Assembly: GCA_044344145.1 (NCBI GenBank)
Contig: JBIJDM010000066.1
Span: 1 to 12,190, forward strand
Source of the DNA: JBAXGE01 sp044344145
Lineage (GTDB): Bacteria > Planctomycetota > Phycisphaerae > WQYP01
DNA: 12,190 nt
Direction of reading: 5' to 3'
Shown: positions 5,704 through 12,079 of the stretch, in pieces
Layout of the letters: every line of letters starts with the position of its first letter
Numbering within the stretch: the first letter of the stretch is position 1
Program-made: the position numbers and the translations under genes
The notes under the pieces: model-generated
The model's input: the letters and a program-made list of their open reading frames with translations, nothing else
The model's database searches: none
Told to the model about the DNA's origin: nothing

Positions 5704-7260
5704 ATGACCACGACCACCACATCCCCGGCCCTCTCCTGGCTGCGCTCCGGCGTGTTCTGGCTGCTCATCCCCCTGCTCTGGGCCGGCGCGTATCTCCCCG
5801 GTCTCAGCAGCCGCCCCCTGCGGCTGGAAGAAGGCCGTCGCGCCACCCCCGCCCGCGAAATGATGCAGACCCATAACTTCATCCAGCCCACGCTCTACGG
5901 CGAATCATACCTCAACAAACCCCCGCTCTTTTTCTGGGCCGTCGCCGGCACCGGTGCCCTGCTGGGCGACCCCACGCTGACCCACACCGCCGAATGGGCC
6001 GTGCGCCTGCCCTCGGTCTTCGCGCTACTCATCGGGGCCTATGTCATCTTTGCCTTCGCCCCCGGCCAGCTTGCCCGCGCCACCCGCGCCCTGGCCGTGC
6101 TGCTGCTCTGGTCCTTGATCGTCTGTCTCGATAAAGGCACCCTCGGCGAGATCGAATCCTTCCTCTCCCTGCTCGTGTTCGCCGCCGCCGTGGTCTGGTG
6201 GCGCGGCTACACCCCCGGCCTGCCCCACCGCCTAAGCGCCTGGCTGGGCACCGGCGGCCTGCTCGCCCTGGCCATGCTTACCAAAGGCCCCCCGGCCATC
6301 GTCCAATTCTATCTTCCGCTAATCATCTTCCTGCTCTGGCAGCGCGACTGGCGCCGCCTGTTTTCCCGCGGCCATCTCGCGTGCATCATCGTGTTTATCC
6401 TGCCCACCGCCGCGTGGGTCTGGGCCATTCACCTGACCGACCCCGTCGCCTTCGCCGCCACCGTGGGCAACTGGCTCCGGCAGATGGGCATCGCCACCGC
6501 CCTGCCCGTCCCCGCCACCGTGGCCCCCACCGTCGTCAACAATGCCCTCGAACATTACCTCAACTTCCCCTGGGAAGTCCTCGTCATGCTCCTGCCGTGG
6601 GTGCCGTTGGCCGTCATGGCCATGACCCGCCGCATCTTTACTCCCGGCGTGGAACAACCCGCCGCCCCCGATGCCGTCGCGCTGCGCCGCTTTCTCACCT
6701 GCGCGGTGGCCGCCAGCTTCGTATTCTTCTGGCTCTGGCCCATGGCCCGACCGCGGCACATGATGGCCGTCTGCTATCCCACCGCCATCCTCGCCGCCAT
6801 CGCACTGGTCGCGCTGGCCCGGTATTACCGCCGCGAACGCGTGCTGCCCATGCTCGCCACCGTGGTGGTCATCATCCTCCTCACCCGCGGCGTGGTGTAT
6901 TCCGTGGTCATGGCCCGCAAAGCCCCCAGCGACCAGCCCCGCGTCGTGGCGGAAGCCTTGCTGCCCGCCTTCCCCCCCGGCCAGCGCGTCTACACGCTCA
7001 ACACCTTCCGCTCCGGCAAGGCCGATCTCGCCCCTGACCTGTACAACATCCAATTTTATCTGGCCCACAACCTCACCGGGATCAACCGCCTCGACGATCT
7101 GACCATCACCCAAACCCCCGCCGTAGTCCTGATGCTCAGCGCCGATTATCAATCACTCCCCACCACCCCCAACCTAACCTACCGCCCCCTGGCCCAGATC
7201 CCCCTGCGCAACAGCTCCGAAACCCTTTACGCCATAGAAATCACCACCCAACCCAAATAA
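5704..7260 (+). CDS. ArnT/PMT-like membrane glycosyltransferase (GT39/GT83 type)
   Basis: 518 residues with about ten hydrophobic segments up to residue 410 and a hydrophilic C-terminal domain. Proteins of this GT-C fold move a sugar from a polyprenyl-phosphate donor to lipid or protein on the outer face of the inner membrane. Diagnostic features are the first extracytoplasmic loop LEEGRRATPAREM (41-53), matching DE-x-R-x-A-x-x-REM of ArnT-like enzymes, then YLNKPPLFFW (69-78), GEIES (148-152) and AMLTKGPPAI (190-199). The first acidic residue of the loop, usually Asp, is Glu42 here. The C-terminal part (about 420-518) has the VYTLNTFRSG...YNIQFYLAHNLTG pattern seen at the end of such proteins. 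AAGGG (5691-5695) lies 8 bases before the ATG. The acceptor cannot be inferred, as no lipid A or polysaccharide genes are adjacent. It is divergent from the methyltransferase operon and probably monocistronic. Confidence 0.92.
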   Translation: MTTTTTSPALSWLRSGVFWLLIPLLWAGAYLPGLSSRPLRLEEGRRATPAREMMQTHNFIQPTLYGESYLNKPPLFFWAVAGTGALLGDPTLTHTAEWAVRLPSVFALLIGAYVIFAFAPGQLARATRALAVLLLWSLIVCLDKGTLGEIESFLSLLVFAAAVVWWRGYTPGLPHRLSAWLGTGGLLALAMLTKGPPAIVQFYLPLIIFLLWQRDWRRLFSRGHLACIIVFILPTAAWVWAIHLTDPVAFAATVGNWLRQMGIATALPVPATVAPTVVNNALEHYLNFPWEVLVMLLPWVPLAVMAMTRRIFTPGVEQPAAPDAVALRRFLTCAVAASFVFFWLWPMARPRHMMAVCYPTAILAAIALVALARYYRRERVLPMLATVVVIILLTRGVVYSVVMARKAPSDQPRVVAEALLPAFPPGQRVYTLNTFRSGKADLAPDLYNIQFYLAHNLTGINRLDDLTITQTPAVVLMLSADYQSLPTTPNLTYRPLAQIPLRNSSETLYAIEITTQPK

Positions 7261-7267
7261 CCCGCAC

Positions 7268-7350
7268 CCCTGGGACCGCAGACGTCCCCGTCGGCCTCCC
7301 CCCGTCCCCCCGTCCTCAACTCTTAACTCGTAACTCGTAATTCGTAACTT
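7268..7350. repeat. GC hairpin plus heptamer repeat, copy 2
   Basis: Intergenic unit between convergent genes. GGGACCGCAGACGTCCCCG (7273-7290) with a weak GACG/CGTC hairpin (7281-7284, 7289-7292) is followed by C-rich sequence and by heptamers of the type TAACTCG/TAATTCG (7316-7350). The last bases overlap the stop codon of the minus-strand gene. No T-tailed terminator is seen for the glycosyltransferase gene. Confidence 0.7.
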
Positions 7351-7804
7351 ATTTCCTCACCCTCCCCATCCGCTGCTCCACCGGCACACTCTCCATCAGC
7401 TTCTGCAACTGTTTCAAACTCACCTGAAACTGTCCGCTCCCGCCCCGCCCATGGCCCGCCAGCGCCCACACCGGCGCCCCCGGCCCGGTGTAGACTTCTT
7501 CGAACGACCCATCCTTGAACATGCGCAGCACCAGCAACCGTTCCGGCCCGCCGCGCAGCGTCACCTTGTCCCCCTGCGTGGCCTTCACTTCCACATGCAA
7601 TTCATGCACCCGCCCCTCGTGCCCCTTGCCCACCGGCGTATACAATTTGATCCCGTAATAATATTCCGCGTAGCACTCCGCCAGACTCCCCACCATGTGC
7701 CCATCCGGCGTGAACGGCCGCCCGGGAAACATCGCCTCCAACTGCCCGGCCACCCGGTACAGTTCGCCAATCAACTCCGGAAACCGTTTTTCATCCATAG
7801 CCAT
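7349..7804 (-). CDS. DUF6998-type small protein, possibly PD-(D/E)XK-like
   Basis: 151 residues, no signal peptide or membrane segment. I recognise the family pattern LxGELYRVAGQLEAMFPGRP-FTPDGHMVGSLAE (residues 11-43), then KGHEG (60-64), VEVKATQG (71-78), LLVLRMFKDGSFEEVYTGPG (90-109) and a final VSLKQLQKL, which corresponds to DUF6998. Glu43 plus a Glu-Val-Lys pair (72-74) is reminiscent of a PD-(D/E)XK nuclease core, but the usual Asp of KGHD is Glu62 here and no activity is established. GTG-free ATG 7804 is chosen because GGAGG (7811-7815) lies 6 bases upstream; an ATG at 7798 and a longer frame to 7828 are less likely. It is a single gene facing the glycosyltransferase. Its relation to the upstream pseudopilin-like array, which runs on the same strand about 220 bases away, is unclear. 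Confidence 0.82.
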   Translation of the reverse strand: MAMDEKRFPELIGELYRVAGQLEAMFPGRPFTPDGHMVGSLAECYAEYYYGIKLYTPVGKGHEGRVHELHVEVKATQGDKVTLRGGPERLLVLRMFKDGSFEEVYTGPGAPVWALAGHGRGGSGQFQVSLKQLQKLMESVPVEQRMGRVRK

Positions 7805-7890
7805 CACACACCTCCCCGGGCCACCCACCCCGTAACCCGCACCCCAATTCTACCACACCCCCACCCCACCCCAGCACAAAATCCCCCACC

Positions 7891-7972
7891 CGTGGACCGC
7901 CGACGTCCCCGCCGGCATTTCCCCCGTCCTAAAGTGGTGCCGACGCCCCGTCGGCATTCGGCCTACGGCCGA
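7891..7972. repeat. GC hairpin cluster with the GTGGACC/GACGTCCCC motif
   Basis: Three hairpins in a row: an imperfect one (7899-7916, in CGTGGACCGCCGACGTCCCC), a perfect 8-bp stem TGCCGACG/CGTCGGCA with loop CCC (7938-7956), and a perfect 6-bp stem TCGGCC/GGCCGA with loop TAC (7958-7972). Related sequence occurs at 7273-7295, and the hcp terminator also begins GTGGACCG. They lie between the DUF6998 gene and the last pseudopilin-like gene and lack T tails. Confidence 0.7.
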
Positions 7973-7985
7973 CTCCCCCCGTCCC

Positions 7986-8020
7986 TCAATTCGTAATTGT
8001 TAATTCGTAATTCGTAATTG
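7986..8020. repeat. TAATTCG heptamer repeat, copy 3
   Basis: 35 bases composed of TCAATTCG, TAATTGT, TAATTCG, TAATTCG and TAATTG. It is identical to the copy at 9089-9130 except that the latter has one more TAATTCG unit. It starts 4 bases beyond the stop codon of the adjacent minus-strand gene. Confidence 0.92.
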
Positions 8021-8024
8021 ACTC

Positions 8025-8918
8025 TCACCTTCCCACCAGCGGCGGTACAAACATCATATCGTACGCGGGGCTAGTAACGGACGTCTTCGCCCCCGAAATT
8101 GTCGTCGGCACCACATACGTCCCCGCCGGAAACCGATTCCCCGTCGCAAATAACCCGCTCATATCCGGCAGGCCTGCACCTGCAGACACATAGATCGAAT
8201 AGCCGGCCCTACTCTGGGTAATCGGCACCCATTCCACATGGGCATCGCCAAACGACACATTACTGCCCTGCCCCCGATGCGCTGGCGCCACATCCATAGC
8301 CTTGCTGAAATCCGCCCCCGCCTTGATCCCATCGGCCATAATCGGCTGGTGCGCATCGGCATTATTCTTCCACCACGGTGCCCGATAGAGCCCGGGGTCC
8401 CGACCCGCCAGGCCCGTATCCACCCACGGCGATGCCATCGAATAACTCAGGTTCCCGCTCCCCGCAAAATCATTCTGCCAATTCCCGTTGGCCAACTTGG
8501 TCCCACTGGCCGCCGCCGTATCCGACCGGCACACAAACTGCTGCGGCTGGGCCTGGCCCAATACCACCAGCAACCACAAACTCTGCGTGGCCTTGCGCTG
8601 GCCGGGCGTATACAGACTTTTCACCGCAGCCTCGGCATCCGCCGTACCACTATCACCCCCACACGGCGCCTCACCCACATCGCGCAGGCTATCAGTGATC
8701 ACCGTCGGAAACGCATCCATATTTTCGTTGGCATAGATACACATGCTCTTGGCAATGCCCGACAGATTCGCCGAACACGCCTGCCGATTGGCCAGTTCTT
8801 TGGCCTGTGCAATGGCTGGCACCAAAATCGCAGCCAAGATCGCCAGCACCCCCACCACCGGCACCATCGCCACGGCCACAATCCCCACCACCAACCAAGT
8901 CTTCTGTTTCTTCGTCAT
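8025..8918 (-). CDS. Pseudopilin-like H-X9-DG-type protein, paralogue 4 of the array
   Basis: 297 residues. One membrane helix (about 8-34) runs into AILVPAIAQAKELANRQACSANLSGIAKSMCIYANE, the segment typical of planctomycete pseudopilins, but the GFTLIE-type prepilin cleavage site is replaced by KKQKTWLVVG, so the helix probably stays as an uncleaved anchor. The periplasmic part has LWLLVVLGQAQPQQFVCRSD (114-133), NLSYSMASPW (156-165), MADGIKAGADF and H214...GSNVSFGDAHVEWVPI (214-233), the H-X9-DG motif with DA instead of DG and one extra spacer residue. It ends YDMMFVPPLVGR. The cysteine before the motif His is missing (VAPAH). Of the four paralogues it keeps the most pilin-like helix. ATG 8918 has AAGGAAG upstream; the longer frame to 9023 lacks family similarity. 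Function is unknown. Confidence 0.88.
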   Translation of the reverse strand: MTKKQKTWLVVGIVAVAMVPVVGVLAILAAILVPAIAQAKELANRQACSANLSGIAKSMCIYANENMDAFPTVITDSLRDVGEAPCGGDSGTADAEAAVKSLYTPGQRKATQSLWLLVVLGQAQPQQFVCRSDTAAASGTKLANGNWQNDFAGSGNLSYSMASPWVDTGLAGRDPGLYRAPWWKNNADAHQPIMADGIKAGADFSKAMDVAPAHRGQGSNVSFGDAHVEWVPITQSRAGYSIYVSAGAGLPDMSGLFATGNRFPAGTYVVPTTISGAKTSVTSPAYDMMFVPPLVGR

Positions 8919-9088
8919 GTGCGCTTCCTTGTTTTTAGTTGCCCAGCCACCAGACCCATTCGGTCCCAAATCCAACCACCCAAGCATCCTAACCCAACCC
9001 AAAATTAAGACGCAAACATCCAATTACAAAAACGTCCCCCGCCCTCGGCGTACCATAGCCATACCTGGCCATGTTTCCCCCACGTCCC

Positions 9089-9130
9089 TCAATTCGTAAT
9101 TGTTAATTCGTAATTCGTAATTCGTAATTG
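9089..9130. repeat. TAATTCG heptamer repeat, copy 4
   Basis: 42 bases, equal to the 7986-8020 copy plus exactly one TAATTCG unit. It begins 4 bases beyond the stop codon of paralogue 3, mirroring the position of the other copy after paralogue 4. Gene 3' end and repeat therefore appear to have been duplicated together. Confidence 0.92.
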
Positions 9131-9134
9131 CCTC

Positions 9135-10109
9135 TCACCTTCCCACCAGTGGCGGTACAAAAATCATATCATACACCCCGCCCACCTTCGTAGCCGTAAT
9201 CGTCGTCGGCGTCACATACCGCCCCGACGGAAACACCGCCCCGGTCGCATAAATCCCACTCGCATCCGGCGCCGTCCCCCCGCTGGGCACCTGCACCGAA
9301 AAATTCGATCCCTGCTGCGTAATCGGCACCCACTCCACATGCGCATCCTGAAACGCCACATTACTCCCCTGTTCAAGGGGACCATCAATATCTATCGGGT
9401 CGCCCCTCTTCCTTCTGGCACCAGCTTCAAGCCCCCCTCGTTCTGCCAAGTGCACCGAACACACATCATTCAGCCGACCGAAATCCGCCCCCGACCTAAT
9501 CCCATCCGCCATGATCGGCTGGTTCGCGTCACCACTATTCCGCCACCACGGCGCCACCGGCAGCGATGGCACCCGACCCTGCAATTCCCCCTCCACCCAC
9601 GGCGAAGCCATGGAGTAACTAAAATTTTTAGAACTGGCAAAATCACTGGCCCAATTCTGGTTGGTGGCACTGACGGTCTTTAAGGCCGCGCTGGCGGTAT
9701 CCCCCGGACAGATAAACTGCTCCGGCTGGGCCATCCCCAACACCACCAGCAACCACAAACACTGCGCCGGCCGCCGGTCCCCCGGCGTATAAAAACTCTG
9801 CGCCGCCTCCCAGGCATCCGCCGACCCCGTATCCCCCGCGCCCGGTTCTGCCCCCAACAACCGCAGTGACCGCGTTACCACCGTGGGGAACGCATCATTA
9901 TTCTCGTTGGCATAGAGACGCATACTCATGGCAATGCCCGCCAAATTCGCCCCACACGTCGCCCGATTGGCTTGCTCCCGCGCTGCCCCGATTTGGTAAT
10001 ACATCACCCACCCGAACAGCAACGCTCCAATCACAAACATCAGCAAACAACCCTGTCCCAACGCTTGCCGGGTCTTGGATATCTTCGGTGGTTTCACATC
10101 CTGTGTCAT
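9135..10109 (-). CDS. Pseudopilin-like H-X9-DG-type protein, paralogue 3, with loop insertion
   Basis: 324 residues. A basic N-terminus of about 17 residues is followed by one membrane helix (about 18-38, CLLMFVIGALLFGWVMYY) and AAREQANRATCGANLAGIAMSMRLYANE. Body motifs are LWLLVVLGMAQPEQFICPGD (118-137), NFSYSMASPW, MADGIRSGADF, the Cys217-x-x-His220 pair and GSNVAFQDAHVEWVPI (248-263; DA for DG), ending YDMIFVPPLVGR. There is no prepilin peptidase site. Between His220 and GSNVAF it has 27 residues where the paralogues have 3. The start ATG has AAGGCGGA about 7 bases upstream, and paralogue 2 ends only 30 bases before it, so co-transcription is likely. Confidence 0.88.
   Translation of the reverse strand: MTQDVKPPKISKTRQALGQGCLLMFVIGALLFGWVMYYQIGAAREQANRATCGANLAGIAMSMRLYANENNDAFPTVVTRSLRLLGAEPGAGDTGSADAWEAAQSFYTPGDRRPAQCLWLLVVLGMAQPEQFICPGDTASAALKTVSATNQNWASDFASSKNFSYSMASPWVEGELQGRVPSLPVAPWWRNSGDANQPIMADGIRSGADFGRLNDVCSVHLAERGGLEAGARRKRGDPIDIDGPLEQGSNVAFQDAHVEWVPITQQGSNFSVQVPSGGTAPDASGIYATGAVFPSGRYVTPTTITATKVGGVYDMIFVPPLVGR
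9369..9449 (-). other. In-frame insertion region in paralogue 3
   Basis: The region codes for residues 221-247 (LAERGGLEAGARRKRGDPID and seven more), of which about 24 residues (72 bases) have no counterpart in the other three paralogues. The inserted peptide is charged and Gly/Arg-rich, unlike its surroundings. The DNA contains short inverted repeats, such as AGGGG/CCCCT near the 5' end on the plus strand and TGGCA/TGCCA near the other, as expected for a small palindromic insertion that kept the frame. Confidence 0.7.
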
Positions 10110-10139
10110 CGCAAATCCGCCTTTTCTTATTGCCCGTCA

Positions 10140-11042
10140 CTAGTTGCCACGATTATCGCGCCCACTCAGTGGCGGCACAAAAATCATATCATACACCGCC
10201 CCAAACCTTGTTACCGGCATCGTCGTGGGCGCGGCATACCGCCCCGACGGAAACACCGCCCCGGTCGCAAATATCCCACTCGCCTCCGGCGCCATCCCCC
10301 CGCTGGGCACCTGCAAAGAATAATTCGCCCCCTGCTTGGTAATTGGCACCCACTCCGCATGCCCATCAGCAAACGCCACATTACTCCCCGCACCGTAGTG
10401 GTTCGGGCACACGTCCATGTCCCGCTTAAAATCCGCCTCCGCCTTGATCCCATCCGCCAACAGCGGCTGGGCCGCATTGCCCGAATGATGCCACCACGGC
10501 GCCACCGGCAGCCCCGCCGCCCCCGCCCGCGTCCCCTCCACCCACGGCGACGCCACGGAGTAACTAAGATTCTTGGAACCCGCAAAATCACTCGCCAAAA
10601 CAATACTGCTGGTGCTGACCGTCCTTAACGACGAACTGGCCTCATCCGACCGGCACACAAACTGCTGCGGCTGGACCTGCCCCAGAATCACCATCAGCCA
10701 CAAACATTGACTCGCCTTGCGCTCCCCCGGCGTAAACAGGCTGGGCGCCGCAGTCTCCGGATCCGCACTCCCCGTATCACCCCCCGCCGGCGCCTGGGCC
10801 ACCTGCGCATACGTATCCGTCACCACCGTGGGAAACATGTAACTATTTTCCTGCGCATAGGCCATCATACCCTTCACCACACCCGCCATATAGTACGCAC
10901 ACGACGCCCGACGCGCCGATTCCCCTCCCGCATGCCCGGGAGTCAAAATGACCCCCACCACCACCAACAAAACAAAATACAGCGCAATCCTGCCCACCAA
11001 CCACTTGTCCCGTTTTTTCGGCGGCGTCATTTCCATACTCAT
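10140..11042 (-). CDS. Pseudopilin-like H-X9-DG-type protein, paralogue 2
   Basis: 300 residues. Membrane helix at about 14-34 (WLVGRIALYFVLLVVVGVIL), then GGESARRASCAYYMAGVVKGMMAYAQE; no prepilin cleavage motif. Body motifs are LWLMVILGQVQPQQFVCRSD (114-133), NLSYSVASPW, LLADGIKAEADF, Cys212-Pro-Asn-His215 and GSNVAFADGHAEWVPI, a canonical ADGH form of the H-X9-DG motif with 10 residues between His and Asp. The C-terminus reads YDMIFVPPLSGR plus DNRGN, a five-residue extension not found in the other three, probably from loss of the ancestral stop. No heptamer repeat follows it. GAGG 8 bases before ATG 11042 supports this start; the bases from 11043 to about 11062 closely resemble those before paralogue 1. 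Confidence 0.88.
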   Translation of the reverse strand: MSMEMTPPKKRDKWLVGRIALYFVLLVVVGVILTPGHAGGESARRASCAYYMAGVVKGMMAYAQENSYMFPTVVTDTYAQVAQAPAGGDTGSADPETAAPSLFTPGERKASQCLWLMVILGQVQPQQFVCRSDEASSSLRTVSTSSIVLASDFAGSKNLSYSVASPWVEGTRAGAAGLPVAPWWHHSGNAAQPLLADGIKAEADFKRDMDVCPNHYGAGSNVAFADGHAEWVPITKQGANYSLQVPSGGMAPEASGIFATGAVFPSGRYAAPTTMPVTRFGAVYDMIFVPPLSGRDNRGN

Positions 11043-11080
11043 AGCCCATACCTCAATAAAACTGACCCTCCCCCCGTCCC

Positions 11081-11117
11081 CAACTCTTAACTCTTCCCTT
11101 TTTACTTCTTAACTCTT
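11081..11117. repeat. Diverged heptamer-type repeat (AACTCTT form), copy 5
   Basis: Poly-C followed by CAACTCTTAACTCTTCCC and TACTTCTTAACTCTT. It occupies the same place relative to paralogue 1 as the TAATTCG copies do to paralogues 3 and 4, but in a second sequence form that recurs at 12046-12079. Confidence 0.7.
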
Positions 11118-11118
11118 C

Positions 11119-12009
11119 TCACCTTCCCACCAGCGGCGGCACAAAAATCATATCATACACACCGCCCAGTTTCGTGGCCGTAATCGTCGTCGGCGTCACA
11201 TACCGCCCCGACGGAAACACCGCCCCCGTGGCAAATACTCCACTGCTATCTTCATTGGTCGTTTCCGCCGGCGCAATCAAGGCATGGTGATTGCCTCGTT
11301 GCGTAATCGGTACCCACTCCACATGCCCGTCCGCAAACGCCACGTTGCCCCCCTGTCCCTTGTGGTTCGGACACACCGCTTCCGCGTTGCCAAAATCCGC
11401 CCCCGCCTTAATCCCATCCGCCAACAGCGGCTGGGCCGCATCACCACTATACCGCCACCACGGCGCCCGCACCGGTGCTGCCGGCCCACTCGCGGGCATG
11501 GGCGCCACCTCCACCCACGGCGAGGCCATGGAATAACTCAAATTCCTGGAACTCCCAAAATCGCCCGCCCGGTTCGGGTTGCTCATACTGACCGCCTCCA
11601 AACCCACCTCGGCCGCATCCGACCGACACACAAAATGCTCCGGTCGGACCGTCCCCAACACCTCCAACAACCACAAACACTGTGTCGCCCGCCGGTCCCC
11701 CGGCGTGTAAAAACTCCGCGCCGCCTCTGCGGTCTTCGTAGACCCCGTATCCACCACGCCCGGCTCCGCCCCCACCTGCCGCAGCGTCTGCGTCACCACG
11801 AACGGAAACATATCATGATTATCGCTGGCATAGATATACATCGCCCTCATAATGTCCTTCAGATTACCTGCACATGCCGTTCGATTAGAATATTCCCGCG
11901 GATGCCCTCCTCTCGGCAAAACCACCACCAGCATAAGCAACAGCCATCCCACCAATACCAATATCCCCACCCAGGTCGAGCGCGAAGTTTTTCGTACCTC
12001 ATTCATCAT
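11119..12009 (-). CDS. Pseudopilin-like H-X9-DG-type protein, paralogue 1 (first in array)
   Basis: 296 residues. Membrane helix at about 13-32 (WVGILVLVGWLLLMLVVVLP), then HPREYSNRTACAGNLKDIMRAMYIYASD; no prepilin peptidase site. Body motifs are CLWLLEVLGTVRPEHFVCRSD (111-131), NLSYSMASPW, a longer Pro/Ala-rich loop (168-183), LLADGIKAGADF, Cys213-Pro-Asn-His216 and GGNVAFADGHVEWVPI (220-235), ending YDMIFVPPLVGR. AGAGGT lies just upstream of two adjacent ATGs (12009 and 12006), either of which could start; a longer frame to 12048 would run through the ribosome-binding site. The gap to paralogue 2 is 76 bases. Confidence 0.87.
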   Translation of the reverse strand: MMNEVRKTSRSTWVGILVLVGWLLLMLVVVLPRGGHPREYSNRTACAGNLKDIMRAMYIYASDNHDMFPFVVTQTLRQVGAEPGVVDTGSTKTAEAARSFYTPGDRRATQCLWLLEVLGTVRPEHFVCRSDAAEVGLEAVSMSNPNRAGDFGSSRNLSYSMASPWVEVAPMPASGPAAPVRAPWWRYSGDAAQPLLADGIKAGADFGNAEAVCPNHKGQGGNVAFADGHVEWVPITQRGNHHALIAPAETTNEDSSGVFATGAVFPSGRYVTPTTITATKLGGVYDMIFVPPLVGR

Positions 12010-12045
12010 CCATACCTCTATAAACCTCACCCTCCCCCGCGTCCC

Positions 12046-12079
12046 CAACTCTTAACACTTACTTCTTACTTCTCAACTC
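12046..12079. repeat. Diverged heptamer-type repeat (AACTCTT form), copy 6
   Basis: CAACTCTTAACACTTACTTC followed by TTACTTCTCAACT after a C-rich run, the same form as 11081-11117. It lies upstream of the first array gene. I see no convincing promoter between it and the window end at 12190; the array promoter may lie outside. Confidence 0.6.

Noticed and set aside
6319..7152. 277-codon minus-strand frame within the glycosyltransferase
   Set aside because: Gly/Asp/His-rich shadow of a GC-rich membrane-protein gene.
8238..9008. 256-codon plus-strand frame opposite the last pseudopilin-like gene
   Set aside because: Arg/His/Pro-rich shadow; the minus-strand product has clear family motifs shared by three paralogues. 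The same applies to plus-strand frames at 9972-10628.
7986..9130. Heptamer repeats as a CRISPR array
   Set aside because: Units are 7 bases in direct tandem without spacers; the two copies flank a gene, not unique spacers, and no cas genes are present.
9135..12009. Array read as type IV pilus or type II secretion major pseudopilins
   Set aside because: None of the four has the Gly-Phe-Thr-Leu-Ile-Glu type cleavage and assembly site, and no peptidase, ATPase or secretin gene is nearby. Only the body similarity is retained in the annotation.
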